A stretch of 64,000 nucleotides of DNA from positions 248,001 to 312,000 of the forward strand of contig NZ_JAAORM010000005.1 of assembly GCF_017695965.1 (NCBI RefSeq), in the 5' to 3' direction. The notes beneath the pieces were generated by a model. The model worked only from the letters and a program-made list of their open reading frames with translations, ran no database searches and was not told where the DNA came from. Source of the stretch: Prochlorococcus marinus CUG1416. Lineage in GTDB: Bacteria > Cyanobacteriota > Cyanobacteriia > PCC-6307 > Cyanobiaceae. The translations under genes were made by a program, and so were the position numbers. The stretch's first letter is position 1; each line of letters begins with the position of its first letter. This document shows positions 45,531 through 52,127 of the stretch, one piece after another.

Positions 45531-45585
45531 ACCCATACCACCTCACACTTTCCGTAATAGAAAATTTGATGGATAATGAATTTAT
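45531..45585 (+). repeat. CCCATACC box, copy a
   Basis: CCCATACCACCTCACACTTT, then TCCGTAATAGAAAATTTGAT and GGATAATGAATTTATA. Diverged copy of the element better preserved at 63205 (TTTCCTAAATAGGAAC). Confidence 0.5.
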
Positions 45586-45598
45586 ATTTTAGAAAGTT

Positions 45599-45642
45599 AT
45601 CCAAACTTTATCCAAACTTTATTCAAACTTTATTCAAACTTT
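45599..45642 (+). repeat. Four 11-bp phased direct repeats
   Basis: ATYCAAAC begins at 45599, 45610, 45621 and 45632, exactly 11 bp apart, each followed by TTT. Tandem, in-phase arrangement typical of a protein-binding array. Confidence 0.7.
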
Positions 45643-45659
45643 AAAAAAAGAATAAAAAA

Positions 45660-45689
45660 AGCAGCCCTAAGTGTGAGGAGTGGGCTGCT
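45660..45689 (-). terminator. Porin 3' hairpin with Yfr1-like loop
   Basis: Minus strand AGCAGCCC-(14 nt loop)-GGGCTGCT followed by TTTTTTT. The loop contains ACTCCTCACAC, the invariant motif of the cyanobacterial sRNA Yfr1. It also complements the porin's own 5' UTR (AGTGTGAGG at 47049-47041). Confidence 0.75.
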
Positions 45690-45691
45690 TT

Positions 45692-45724
45692 AGAAGCCCA
45701 AACCTATTAGAGGATTGGGCTTCT
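45692..45724 (-). terminator. Porin first 3' hairpin
   Basis: AGAAGCCCAA / TTGGGCTTCT, 10 bp, with inner CCT/AGG pairing. It directly follows the porin stop and precedes the T-tailed second hairpin. Confidence 0.7.
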
Positions 45725-45742
45725 AATTATTTTAAATTGGTT

Positions 45743-47032
45743 TTAGAACTTGAAAGTAGCATCTACACCAATAACGGTACGATCATATAGATAGAAAGCT
45801 AAATCATTATTTTCAGCGACAAGATCAGCAGAATCCTGATTTCTCATAGTAAACGCAAAGCCTGGTGTAATCGTCAAGGAATCATTAACATCATAAGTGT
45901 AATAAACCTCGATAAAACTTCCCAAATCATCATTCTCAATCTCAGTACCATTTAAGTCAGGAATTTTGAAGAAAGGAAAAGTTTTATAAGAAGCAGATAA
46001 AGTTCCAGCTCCTAATTCTCTATCAACTGATAACTGAAAATCATTAAATGTATCAATATTTGCTCCACTGATATCTGCATCAACAAAACTTGAAGTAGCG
46101 CTTAAAGTTGTTTTTTCGTTTGGGCTGTAATATGCTCCAAAGGTAGTAGCACTATAGCCTTCATCCAATATTGCAGATATTCCGTAATCATCACAAACGG
46201 AAATAGCATATTTATCAGCAAGAGAACAAAGTGAATCAGAACTTTGATAAACAATTCCTCCACCATAATTATCAGCGTCATAGCCTAATGAAAGAGTAGT
46301 AATATCAATACCTTCTTCAGTAAGAATTCCACTTGTAGTAGATGCATCAGTACCAATAATACTTGCAGAAGCATTTAATCCACTATCAAAAGTTCTTCCC
46401 ACTGCCACACCAGCTCCTGTACCTTGACTCGTAAAATAATTAGAATCTAAACTATATTGGCTTGCAAAGAAAAATGAATCAGAATATTTTGATGTCGTTG
46501 TAGGCATTAAGTCATCACTATCTAATTTTGGACCTACAGCTATGTAATAATCTCCAATAGGAAATTCATAATACATTGAAGTCACACTTAAAGTATCTGC
46601 TCCATCACCAGAACTATCTAAAGTAAAATCTACAGACGTTGAAGAGTTTCCAGTTTCAATTCCGACATAAAGATTATCGTCTCCTGTAAAAGAAGTATTC
46701 AAGTCAATATCGTAAGAGTAAGTAGCTGTCAATGCTTCGGTTATTCCAGACCCATCAACACCACCAACTTGGAAAGAAGCAGATCCGCTCATTGTAGTTG
46801 TTTCTGAGAAAGAACCAGCTTCAAAATTATTTAATTTAGCTTCTAAGCCATCTACGCGACTATTAGTTTTTGCAATTTCTTTAGCAGGATTAAATTCAGT
46901 AATGCTTTCGACTTTGTCTTTAGAAGAATAACCAGACATCTCATCCAAGCTAAGCTCATTAGCTGAAGCTGAAATAGGAGCAAAAAGTCCTAATACTGCA
47001 GGAGCAATTAATAGTTTTTGAAATAGTTTCAT
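45743..47032 (-). CDS. Outer-membrane porin (cyanobacterial som type)
   Basis: 429 aa. Signal peptide MKLFQKLLIAPAVLGLFAP ending near ASA-NEL, short linker (VDGLEAKLNNFEAG) and a beta-barrel with alternating aromatic/polar strands and terminal ...GVDATFKF (C-terminal Phe, typical of outer-membrane proteins). Passive uptake of nutrients. In MED4, two such porins are published Yfr1 targets; the 5' UTR here has the matching GTGTGAGG 9 nt upstream of the ATG. Confidence 0.88.
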   Translation of the reverse strand: MKLFQKLLIAPAVLGLFAPISASANELSLDEMSGYSSKDKVESITEFNPAKEIAKTNSRVDGLEAKLNNFEAGSFSETTTMSGSASFQVGGVDGSGITEALTATYSYDIDLNTSFTGDDNLYVGIETGNSSTSVDFTLDSSGDGADTLSVTSMYYEFPIGDYYIAVGPKLDSDDLMPTTTSKYSDSFFFASQYSLDSNYFTSQGTGAGVAVGRTFDSGLNASASIIGTDASTTSGILTEEGIDITTLSLGYDADNYGGGIVYQSSDSLCSLADKYAISVCDDYGISAILDEGYSATTFGAYYSPNEKTTLSATSSFVDADISGANIDTFNDFQLSVDRELGAGTLSASYKTFPFFKIPDLNGTEIENDDLGSFIEVYYTYDVNDSLTITPGFAFTMRNQDSADLVAENNDLAFYLYDRTVIGVDATFKF

Positions 47033-47040
47033 AAAAATAG

Positions 47041-47049
47041 CCTCACACT
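47041..47049 (-). promoter_or_regulatory. Yfr1-type pairing site at the porin ribosome-binding site
   Basis: Minus strand AGTGTGAGG (47049-47041), 8 nt from the ATG. Complementary to CCUCACAC of Yfr1. Pairing would block ribosome entry, as shown for related porins in Prochlorococcus. Confidence 0.7.
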
Positions 47050-47182
47050 ATTGATTTCATAGAATAAAACCATGTTACTAGTAATTCACTAGAGTTCAAG
47101 CTTTAGTGTGCAATTCCCTTTCTGTCATGAATGTTTAGTAATAAAAATTTATTAGAAATGTATTTATTAAGTAAATTTATAA

Positions 47183-47704
47183 TTAAATTTGATTTTCTAT
47201 AAGCGGCACCAGGGAACCTCCTAAGTTACAAATCAAATCTTGAGTTGGATACTCGATACAACCAGTCCATTCTTTTAATCCTAAATATATTGGGCATTCA
47301 CATTTTCTTTGCCTAGAAATCTCATTTAATTCTTCTGCTTTAAAAGGTGTTGCAAATTCATCAAGCAAAACTTCTTTCAAGCGCTTTGTATAAACATCAT
47401 TCCATTGCTTAGAACTTTCTATATGTTTTAAAAGATCACTAAATTCGTCTAAATCATTTTTAAATGTTTTTTTAAGACGCATCTTTTCAAATATTGCCCT
47501 CATAAAACTTGTACAGTTATATGCCTGCTTATCTGTAAAAGGGCTTTTTAAAGATATAGTTTCTTCTGTATTCCCAGAAACAATATCCCTCAAAGAATTT
47601 CTTATAAAAACGCTCAAAGGTAAATTTTGACTTAGAGCAAGTTTCTTTAATTCTTTTAGCAAGGGTTCATCAATATTTATATTTAGCTGAGTTCGCTTAG
47701 TCAA
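47183..47704 (-). CDS. Ribbon-helix-helix protein with Cys-bearing C-terminal domain
   Basis: 173 aa, TTG start. Residues 1-45 look like a CopG/Arc-type ribbon-helix-helix: RTQLNINIDEPLLKELKKLA and LSVFIRNSLRDIV. The C-terminal domain (55-173) has FTDKQAYNCTSFMRAIFEK and CECPIYLGLKEW and is shared with the protein at 63525. Four 10-11-bp repeats lie 36-72 bp upstream, a natural operator site. Confidence 0.7.
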   Translation of the reverse strand: MTKRTQLNINIDEPLLKELKKLALSQNLPLSVFIRNSLRDIVSGNTEETISLKSPFTDKQAYNCTSFMRAIFEKMRLKKTFKNDLDEFSDLLKHIESSKQWNDVYTKRLKEVLLDEFATPFKAEELNEISRQRKCECPIYLGLKEWTGCIEYPTQDLICNLGGSLVPLIENQI

Positions 47705-47739
47705 AAGTAATATCTTAGTACTTCAATACTAAAGAGTTA

Positions 47740-47777
47740 TTCAAATAAATTCAAAGTTTTTTCAAATATTTTCAAAT
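47740..47777 (-). repeat. Four TTCAAA repeats, 10-11 bp apart
   Basis: TTCAAA begins at 47740, 47750, 47761 and 47771 (spacing 10, 11, 10). Located just upstream of the ribbon-helix-helix gene, consistent with autoregulation. Confidence 0.65.
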
Positions 47778-47864
47778 ATATTATGAAATTGGATTAAAAC
47801 CTAGCAAATAAGAAAATTACTAGTAATATTCTTCAAAAGGTTCACTTAGACATAATCTTTAATT

Positions 47865-48140
47865 ATGCCAATTAATATAACCACAGTTTTCACATTCGAA
47901 CTTGAAATTAATTTTGATGAATGGCTATCATTTTTTGATAGCAAGGATTCGAATAAAAGACTTTCTGAATTCGATATTAAGCCTCTATTTAGAGGTCAAT
48001 GCAAAAAAGATCCTAAAAGAGTTATTGTCATACATCAAAGTCCTGAAGGGAATATGCAAAAGTTTTTTGAAAAATATGGCTCTTGGATAGCTAATCATGG
48101 GGTTAAGATTTCAACAATAGAAGTTTCAGATTGGCTCTAA
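47865..48140 (+). CDS. Hypothetical protein, 91 aa (DUF3764-like)
   Basis: VFTFELEINFDEWLSFFDSK at the N-terminus, LFRGQCKKDPKRVIVIHQ in the middle. Paralogous to the 94-aa protein at 55345 (VFTFKLSNTFEEWVKMFDS, VIVIHQAEEG). Small ferredoxin-like fold is plausible; function unknown. Followed by a decayed DUF1330 gene. Confidence 0.65.
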   Translation: MPINITTVFTFELEINFDEWLSFFDSKDSNKRLSEFDIKPLFRGQCKKDPKRVIVIHQSPEGNMQKFFEKYGSWIANHGVKISTIEVSDWL

Positions 48141-48199
48141 AAAGCTTACTACTTACACCACTAATTTATGTTAAAGTCCTAAAAATTTATTTCTATAAC

Positions 48200-48416
48200 A
48201 TGTCAAGGATTTTGGCTCTTTACTACCATAGTTCCAAATCCAGCGTTTGCTGAATATTTTGAAGCATTTCAAGCTTGTATCGAATCAGTAGTTTGTTATG
48301 TATTTGCAAAAGATATAGATTGTCAAAATTAGGAACGTAAAGGTTGTAAATTTGCAGTAATTTTTAGGTTCCCATCCAATTAAGCTGCAATTGATTTTAA
48401 AAAAATTAGTTTATAA
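48200..48416 (+). pseudogene. Decayed DUF1330 gene
   Basis: After a frameshift at the start (ATGTCAAGG versus ATGTCTAAAGG) it reads FWLFTTIVPNPAFAEYFEAF and VFAKDIDCQN, then TAG, and a second in-frame TAA later. Clear relative of the intact gene at 55997. Upstream sequence is also shared. Confidence 0.85.
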
Positions 48417-49029
48417 GAATTGTTTGAGATCCATCTTTGTTATCTGTTACGATTATTTTTTTATCTGGAAATGAGTGAGATAATAATCTTTTCAAATTTT
48501 TGTTTTTGTTTGAGATTATATATTCATTTTCTTTAGCATTAGTTTTCTCTATCTTGATCAGTTGCAACTTCTTCAAAAAAGCAATCCTCTCTTCTTCTTT
48601 AGCTTTCTCTATAGCTAGCCTATCTTCTTCTTTAGCTTTCTCTATAGCTAGCCTATCTTCTTCTTTAGCTTTCTCTATAGCTAGCCTATCTTCTTCTTTA
48701 GCTTTCTCTATAGCTAGCCTATCTTCTTCTTTAGCTTTCTCTATAGCTAGCCTATCTTCTTCTTTAGCTTTCTCTATAGCTAGCCTATCTTCTTCTTTAG
48801 CTTTCTCTATAGCTAGCCTATCTTCTTCTGCAACGACATCATCATTAGATTTGTTTTCAATCAACAATTTCTTTTGGTCTTTCAAAAGTAATTCGACCAA
48901 TTCTTTTTTAGTTTTACGACTATATAAGTGAAGTGATAATTTTTTTGCTTCTAGACGTATTTCTCTGAAGCTTAATTTAAGTAACTTATCTTTTTTGTTT
49001 TCATCATTATCAAGGAGATTTTTAATCAT
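48406..49029 (-). CDS. Rho-N/SAP-like protein with seven 11-aa repeats
   Basis: 207 aa. N-terminal LSFREIRLEAKKLSLHLYSR, KTKKELVELLL resembles the Rho-N/SAP nucleic-acid-binding helices. Residues about 70-146 are seven identical copies of EEDRLAIEKAK, a strongly charged single alpha helix or coiled coil; then a Lys-rich region and an exposed beta-like C-terminus (KIIVTDNKDGSQTILIN). Overlaps the end of the DUF1330 pseudogene. Confidence 0.7.
   Translation of the reverse strand: MIKNLLDNDENKKDKLLKLSFREIRLEAKKLSLHLYSRKTKKELVELLLKDQKKLLIENKSNDDVVAEEDRLAIEKAKEEDRLAIEKAKEEDRLAIEKAKEEDRLAIEKAKEEDRLAIEKAKEEDRLAIEKAKEEDRLAIEKAKEEERIAFLKKLQLIKIEKTNAKENEYIISNKNKNLKRLLSHSFPDKKIIVTDNKDGSQTILIN
48600..48830 (-). 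repeat. Seven tandem 33-bp repeats
   Basis: Exactly 7 x 33 bp, nearly identical at nucleotide level, encoding EEDRLAIEKAK. High identity implies recent expansion by slippage; copy number probably varies between strains. Confidence 0.9.
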
Positions 49030-49144
49030 TGTATTAAAAACTAATAAAAAAATAGTATGAAAGGTATGGATAATGCAATGTATTAATTACTTATTAATAA
49101 TTAAAAGTCGATATATTCTGACTAAACCAAACTAATATATTTTT

Positions 49145-49279
49145 CTATTTTAAAGCTATAAAAAGTACACCAAATATAAGTGTTGATGCTAAAAAGCCAA
49201 CTCCTAATAAAATAGCAATAATGCTGGTGTTTAAATAAACCTTTACCGTCGCAAGTTCATTTCCTTCTTTTTTAGCCAT
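49145..49279 (-). CDS. Small membrane protein, 44 aa
   Basis: MAKKEGNELATVKVYLNTSI, then IAILLGVGFLASTLIFGVLF. One helix. ATG 49279. Unrecognised. Confidence 0.55.
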   Translation of the reverse strand: MAKKEGNELATVKVYLNTSIIAILLGVGFLASTLIFGVLFIALK

Positions 49280-49355
49280 AATAAATTTTAATTTAAATAA
49301 TGATCTTTTAAAATATCAATTCTTACAAATAAGTTTAAGTGTCTGATACAAATAT

Positions 49356-49865
49356 TTATTTAGAATAAAGATTCTTTAAATAGTTAAATAAAAAACCCGT
49401 TTTCTCATAAATATGAATTTTTTTTCTTCTTAATTGAATACCATAAGGATTTGTAAATATAGCCAATAAGATTCTTATAAATCTAAGCAAATTACTTTTT
49501 GTTTGTGATTTCATATCAATTGGCTTTTTAAGTTCGGCAAAACAATCCTTATTAATAATTTCATGTACTAGTAAGTCCTTTAAAACTTTTTTTCTTACTT
49601 CAAGAGAGAGACTACTTAAAAGCACTTGCAAGCCTCTTAATGAAGATAAATCTCCATTTATTATTTCTCTTATAATGCTTTGAAATAATATCTCCCACTT
49701 GTAGGGTTCTTTCTCAAACAGATATAAAGCTGGACTATCTTTATTAGCAATTAACAACCTATTCCTTTCATCCAAATCATTTTGGTCTGAATGCCAATAA
49801 GAATATAACGGTGAAAGATTTTTAAGCTTAGATAAATCTACCAAAAAATTGAATAGTAATTTCAT
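49356..49865 (-). CDS. Hypothetical soluble protein, 169 aa
   Basis: Mainly helical: KLKNLSPLYSYWHSDQNDLD, ALYLFEKEPYKWEILFQSII, LRGLQVLLSSLSLEVRKKVL. No domain or membrane segment recognised. Monocistronic. Confidence 0.6.
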   Translation of the reverse strand: MKLLFNFLVDLSKLKNLSPLYSYWHSDQNDLDERNRLLIANKDSPALYLFEKEPYKWEILFQSIIREIINGDLSSLRGLQVLLSSLSLEVRKKVLKDLLVHEIINKDCFAELKKPIDMKSQTKSNLLRFIRILLAIFTNPYGIQLRRKKIHIYEKTGFLFNYLKNLYSK

Positions 49866-50017
49866 TCATATTATCAGTTAACAAATAAACATAATCATTA
49901 ATCTTAAATGAAAGATTCAGATTTTAAGTTCTTAAAAATTGGGTATTTATTTCAGGTAGTAAAAATTGTTTTACTTAGTGAAAATAGTTATATAAAAATC
50001 TAATCTTTCTAAACATT

Positions 50018-50236
50018 ATGTCTTTTGTAATTATTTTTGGAATTAGTAATTGGGTGCCTTCAGATTACCTTATATATTTTGTTTTAATTATTGGGGGACT
50101 ACTAACAGCTGGCGTAGCTATGTCTGTTTTTTCATTTTACGAAGATCACTATTGGGGAGATGAGAATTATAGAAATAAACTTAGATTTCATCCTTCTCAT
50201 AGGAATTTATCTAATCAAAATCCTCGGAAAATCTGA
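50018..50236 (+). CDS. Membrane protein, 72 aa
   Basis: Two helices (FVIIFGISNWV and LIYFVLIIGGLLTAGVAMSV), then an acidic/basic tail (EDHYWGDENYRNKLRFHPSH). Ends before a bidirectional hairpin at 50251-50285. Confidence 0.6.
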   Translation: MSFVIIFGISNWVPSDYLIYFVLIIGGLLTAGVAMSVFSFYEDHYWGDENYRNKLRFHPSHRNLSNQNPRKI

Positions 50237-50250
50237 ACACAATAATTAAA

Positions 50251-50285
50251 AGAAGAGGTTACTTAACTATAAAACAACCTCTTCT
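50251..50285. terminator. Bidirectional hairpin terminator
   Basis: AGAAGAGGTT / AACCTCTTCT, 10-bp perfect stem, 15-nt loop, between convergent genes at 50018 (+) and 50316 (-). Confidence 0.7.
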
Positions 50286-50315
50286 GCCAATCTAATAATA
50301 AATTTGGTACTTTAA

Positions 50316-50486
50316 TTAGTAATGAAAAAAGGGAACTTCTTCTACTTGTTCTGGTCTATAGTCGCATATACCAAATTGCATACACTCCAATTTTTCATAA
50401 CTTAAATTCTTTTCTGACGACATCGCATCAATAAAAGGTGTATAAGTATTCTGCATCATATGCTTATAAGGATTTCCGCAAGACAT
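50316..50486 (-). CDS. Small Cys-containing protein, 56 aa
   Basis: ATG 50486 with strong AAAGGAGG site. MSCGNPYKHMMQNTYTPFID, then KLECMQFGICDYRPEQ. Three Cys (3, 35, 41). Member of a cluster of small Cys-bearing genes at 50316-51485. Confidence 0.6.
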   Translation of the reverse strand: MSCGNPYKHMMQNTYTPFIDAMSSEKNLSYEKLECMQFGICDYRPEQVEEVPFFHY

Positions 50487-50521
50487 AATTAGCCTCCTTT
50501 TTTGAAATTATTAATCCACCA

Positions 50522-50683
50522 CTACTCAGTTATGCAATAGGGATTACTTTGTGATTTAACGCAAAAAATGTTTTTGCGTAGATGAGCTCTAATACCTTGC
50601 TGATAAAAATTTTGTGTCATAAAAACACCAAAATAAATTAATAAAACAGTCAATATAAGAAGCTCTAATCCTAAGTTGGTCAT
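50522..50683 (-). CDS. Membrane-anchored small Cys protein, 53 aa
   Basis: Strong AAAGGAGG before ATG 50683. Helix LELLILTVLLIYFGVFMTQ, then NIFCVKSQSNPYCITE (two Cys). In tandem with the 56-aa gene, 35 bp apart. Confidence 0.6.
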   Translation of the reverse strand: MTNLGLELLILTVLLIYFGVFMTQNFYQQGIRAHLRKNIFCVKSQSNPYCITE

Positions 50684-50760
50684 TTAAAGAACCTCCTTTG
50701 GGCTAGTAATTATTTAGTATCTCTTACATAGAAAAATCAAGAGTGGTAATACCTAAAAAT

Positions 50761-50915
50761 AAGAGGGCATTTATTTGCCCTCTTCGAGTCGTATGCACCT
50801 CGCTGTCAATAAAGTCGATGAAGTGCTTGTGAATCCTGAATTATTTCTAATCCAACTAAATCAGTAAAGATATTCGTGACTACCACAAAGCACTTCTACT
50901 CGGGTAGAAATACCC
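50761..50915. ncRNA. Structured intergenic element
   Basis: Perfect AAGAGGGCA/TGCCCTCTT hairpin (50761-50784), then GAAGTGCTTGTG (50820) pairing with CACAAAGCACTTC (50884) across about 50 nt, then GGGTA...TACCC. Probably a structured RNA or a paired promoter/terminator region; strand undecided. Confidence 0.45.
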
Positions 50916-50970
50916 TATTAATTTCAGGTCAAAAGGATGATAATAAAGGAGTATAGAGAAAGGAGGTCTT

Positions 50971-51135
50971 ATGAAACTCAAGACTATGTTTAATCCTATC
51001 AGAAATGCAACTTCAGAAAAGTTGAGAATGCATGATTTAAATTATCAATTACCAAAAAAAGAAGAGAAAGAATATTGGTATAAAGAATGCATAGCGCATC
51101 CTACCAATAGTCATTGCAAAATTTATTGTGATTAA
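50971..51135 (+). CDS. Small Cys protein, 54 aa
   Basis: AAAGGAGG before ATG 50971. MKLKTMFNPIRNATSEKLRM, then ECIAHPTNSHCKIYCD. The C-x-x-x-P-(T/S)-x3-C-x3-C ending recurs at 51339. Confidence 0.6.
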   Translation: MKLKTMFNPIRNATSEKLRMHDLNYQLPKKEEKEYWYKECIAHPTNSHCKIYCD

Positions 51136-51223
51136 TATTGGATCTTTTTTAGGTATTGTTACGCTTGATTTTTATATATCAACCGTACTAAAGCTCAGTT
51201 AGTAATAAAGGAGGAAAAAGTAA

Positions 51224-51325
51224 ATGACTAATTTAAGTATAGAGATTCTATTTTGGGCGATTTTGATTGCTTATATAGCATTAAGATTTTCTCAAACCTG
51301 GGATGGCTTTAAAAAGCAGTATTAA
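51224..51325 (+). CDS. 33-aa membrane protein
   Basis: ATG after GGAGGAAAAAG. MTNLSIEILFWAILIAYIAL, then FSQTWDGFKKQY. Intact homologue of the ATT-start gene at 30869. Confidence 0.65.
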   Translation: MTNLSIEILFWAILIAYIALRFSQTWDGFKKQY

Positions 51326-51338
51326 TTAGGTGAAAAAA

Positions 51339-51485
51339 ATGAAATTACAAACGCAATTCACTGTTCCTAAAAAAGATTTGCGAGATCTTGATTACGTCAG
51401 GAAAATGCAAACTTTAGAAAAAACTCTAAAACAAAGTTGTATGGATTATCCATCTGAGGAAGATTGTTTAGTTTGTTGCAACTAA
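51339..51485 (+). CDS. Small Cys protein, 48 aa
   Basis: MKLQTQFTVPKKDLRDLDYV, then SCMDYPSEEDCLVCCN. Shares MKL...start and C-x3-P-x4-C-x2-CC/C ending with the gene at 50971, so a paralogous pair. Four Cys in the last 15 residues. Confidence 0.6.
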   Translation: MKLQTQFTVPKKDLRDLDYVRKMQTLEKTLKQSCMDYPSEEDCLVCCN

Positions 51486-51559
51486 GTATCAAAAAATAAT
51501 TATTTTTTGCAAATAAATTCTACTCGTATTTGTTAATTCACTAGCAGAGAGGTTGAATT

Positions 51560-52078
51560 ATGAAGTTAAAATTCTGCCCTACAACTATTTTTAGAGAAAC
51601 TCCCAAAGTAACTTTTTTTGATGCAGGCATAGAGTCAACTAATGGTTGTGATGTAGTTATGCATTCAGGAGAGGCTATATCGCCTCCAGATGAATTTGAG
51701 TATGAACAGTACTACTTACACAATCATCAAATTGATCACAATTTAGTTATTAGTGGTGAGCGGAAATTTATTTTGATAAATCCAACTTGGGACGAGCCAC
51801 ATCATGTGATTTATCTAAAAAGATCTATGGGAGCACTTGAAATTCCTATTGGAACTTATCACAGGTCAATCTCTGGAAAAGAAGGGAGCATTGTTTTAAA
51901 TCAACCTATCAGAGATGAATTTTTTGACCCAAAAAAAGAATTTGTTCCGCAAAAACTAAACAAATTAAGCCTTATTAAGGCCAGAAAAAGTCCACCCGTT
52001 TATTGGATTTGGGAAAATAATCAAATCAAAAGATTAATGTTTAATCCTTTAGTTAAAAAAACTGCAAATTCAAATTGA
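51560..52078 (+). CDS. Cupin-like hypothetical protein, 172 aa
   Basis: HNHQIDHNLVISGERKFILI near residue 54 and EPHHVIYLKR, GALEIPIGTYHRSISGKEG around 85-110 look like a double-strand beta-helix; His54/His56 and His86/His87 could ligate a metal. Ends basic. Preceded by the small-Cys cluster. Confidence 0.65.
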   Translation: MKLKFCPTTIFRETPKVTFFDAGIESTNGCDVVMHSGEAISPPDEFEYEQYYLHNHQIDHNLVISGERKFILINPTWDEPHHVIYLKRSMGALEIPIGTYHRSISGKEGSIVLNQPIRDEFFDPKKEFVPQKLNKLSLIKARKSPPVYWIWENNQIKRLMFNPLVKKTANSN

Positions 52079-52127
52079 TATTAAAACTCAAACTCACTTC
52101 ACACTTAATTTAAAGAGGACCTTAATC

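Noticed and set aside
48600-48830. CRISPR-like appearance of a regular repeat
   Set aside because: Repeats are contiguous 33-bp units without spacers and lie in a coding frame.
48500-48931. 143-codon plus-strand frame with SSLAFSIASL repeats
   Set aside because: It is the antisense of the 33-bp repeats in the Rho-N/SAP-like gene; the repeat length keeps all frames open.
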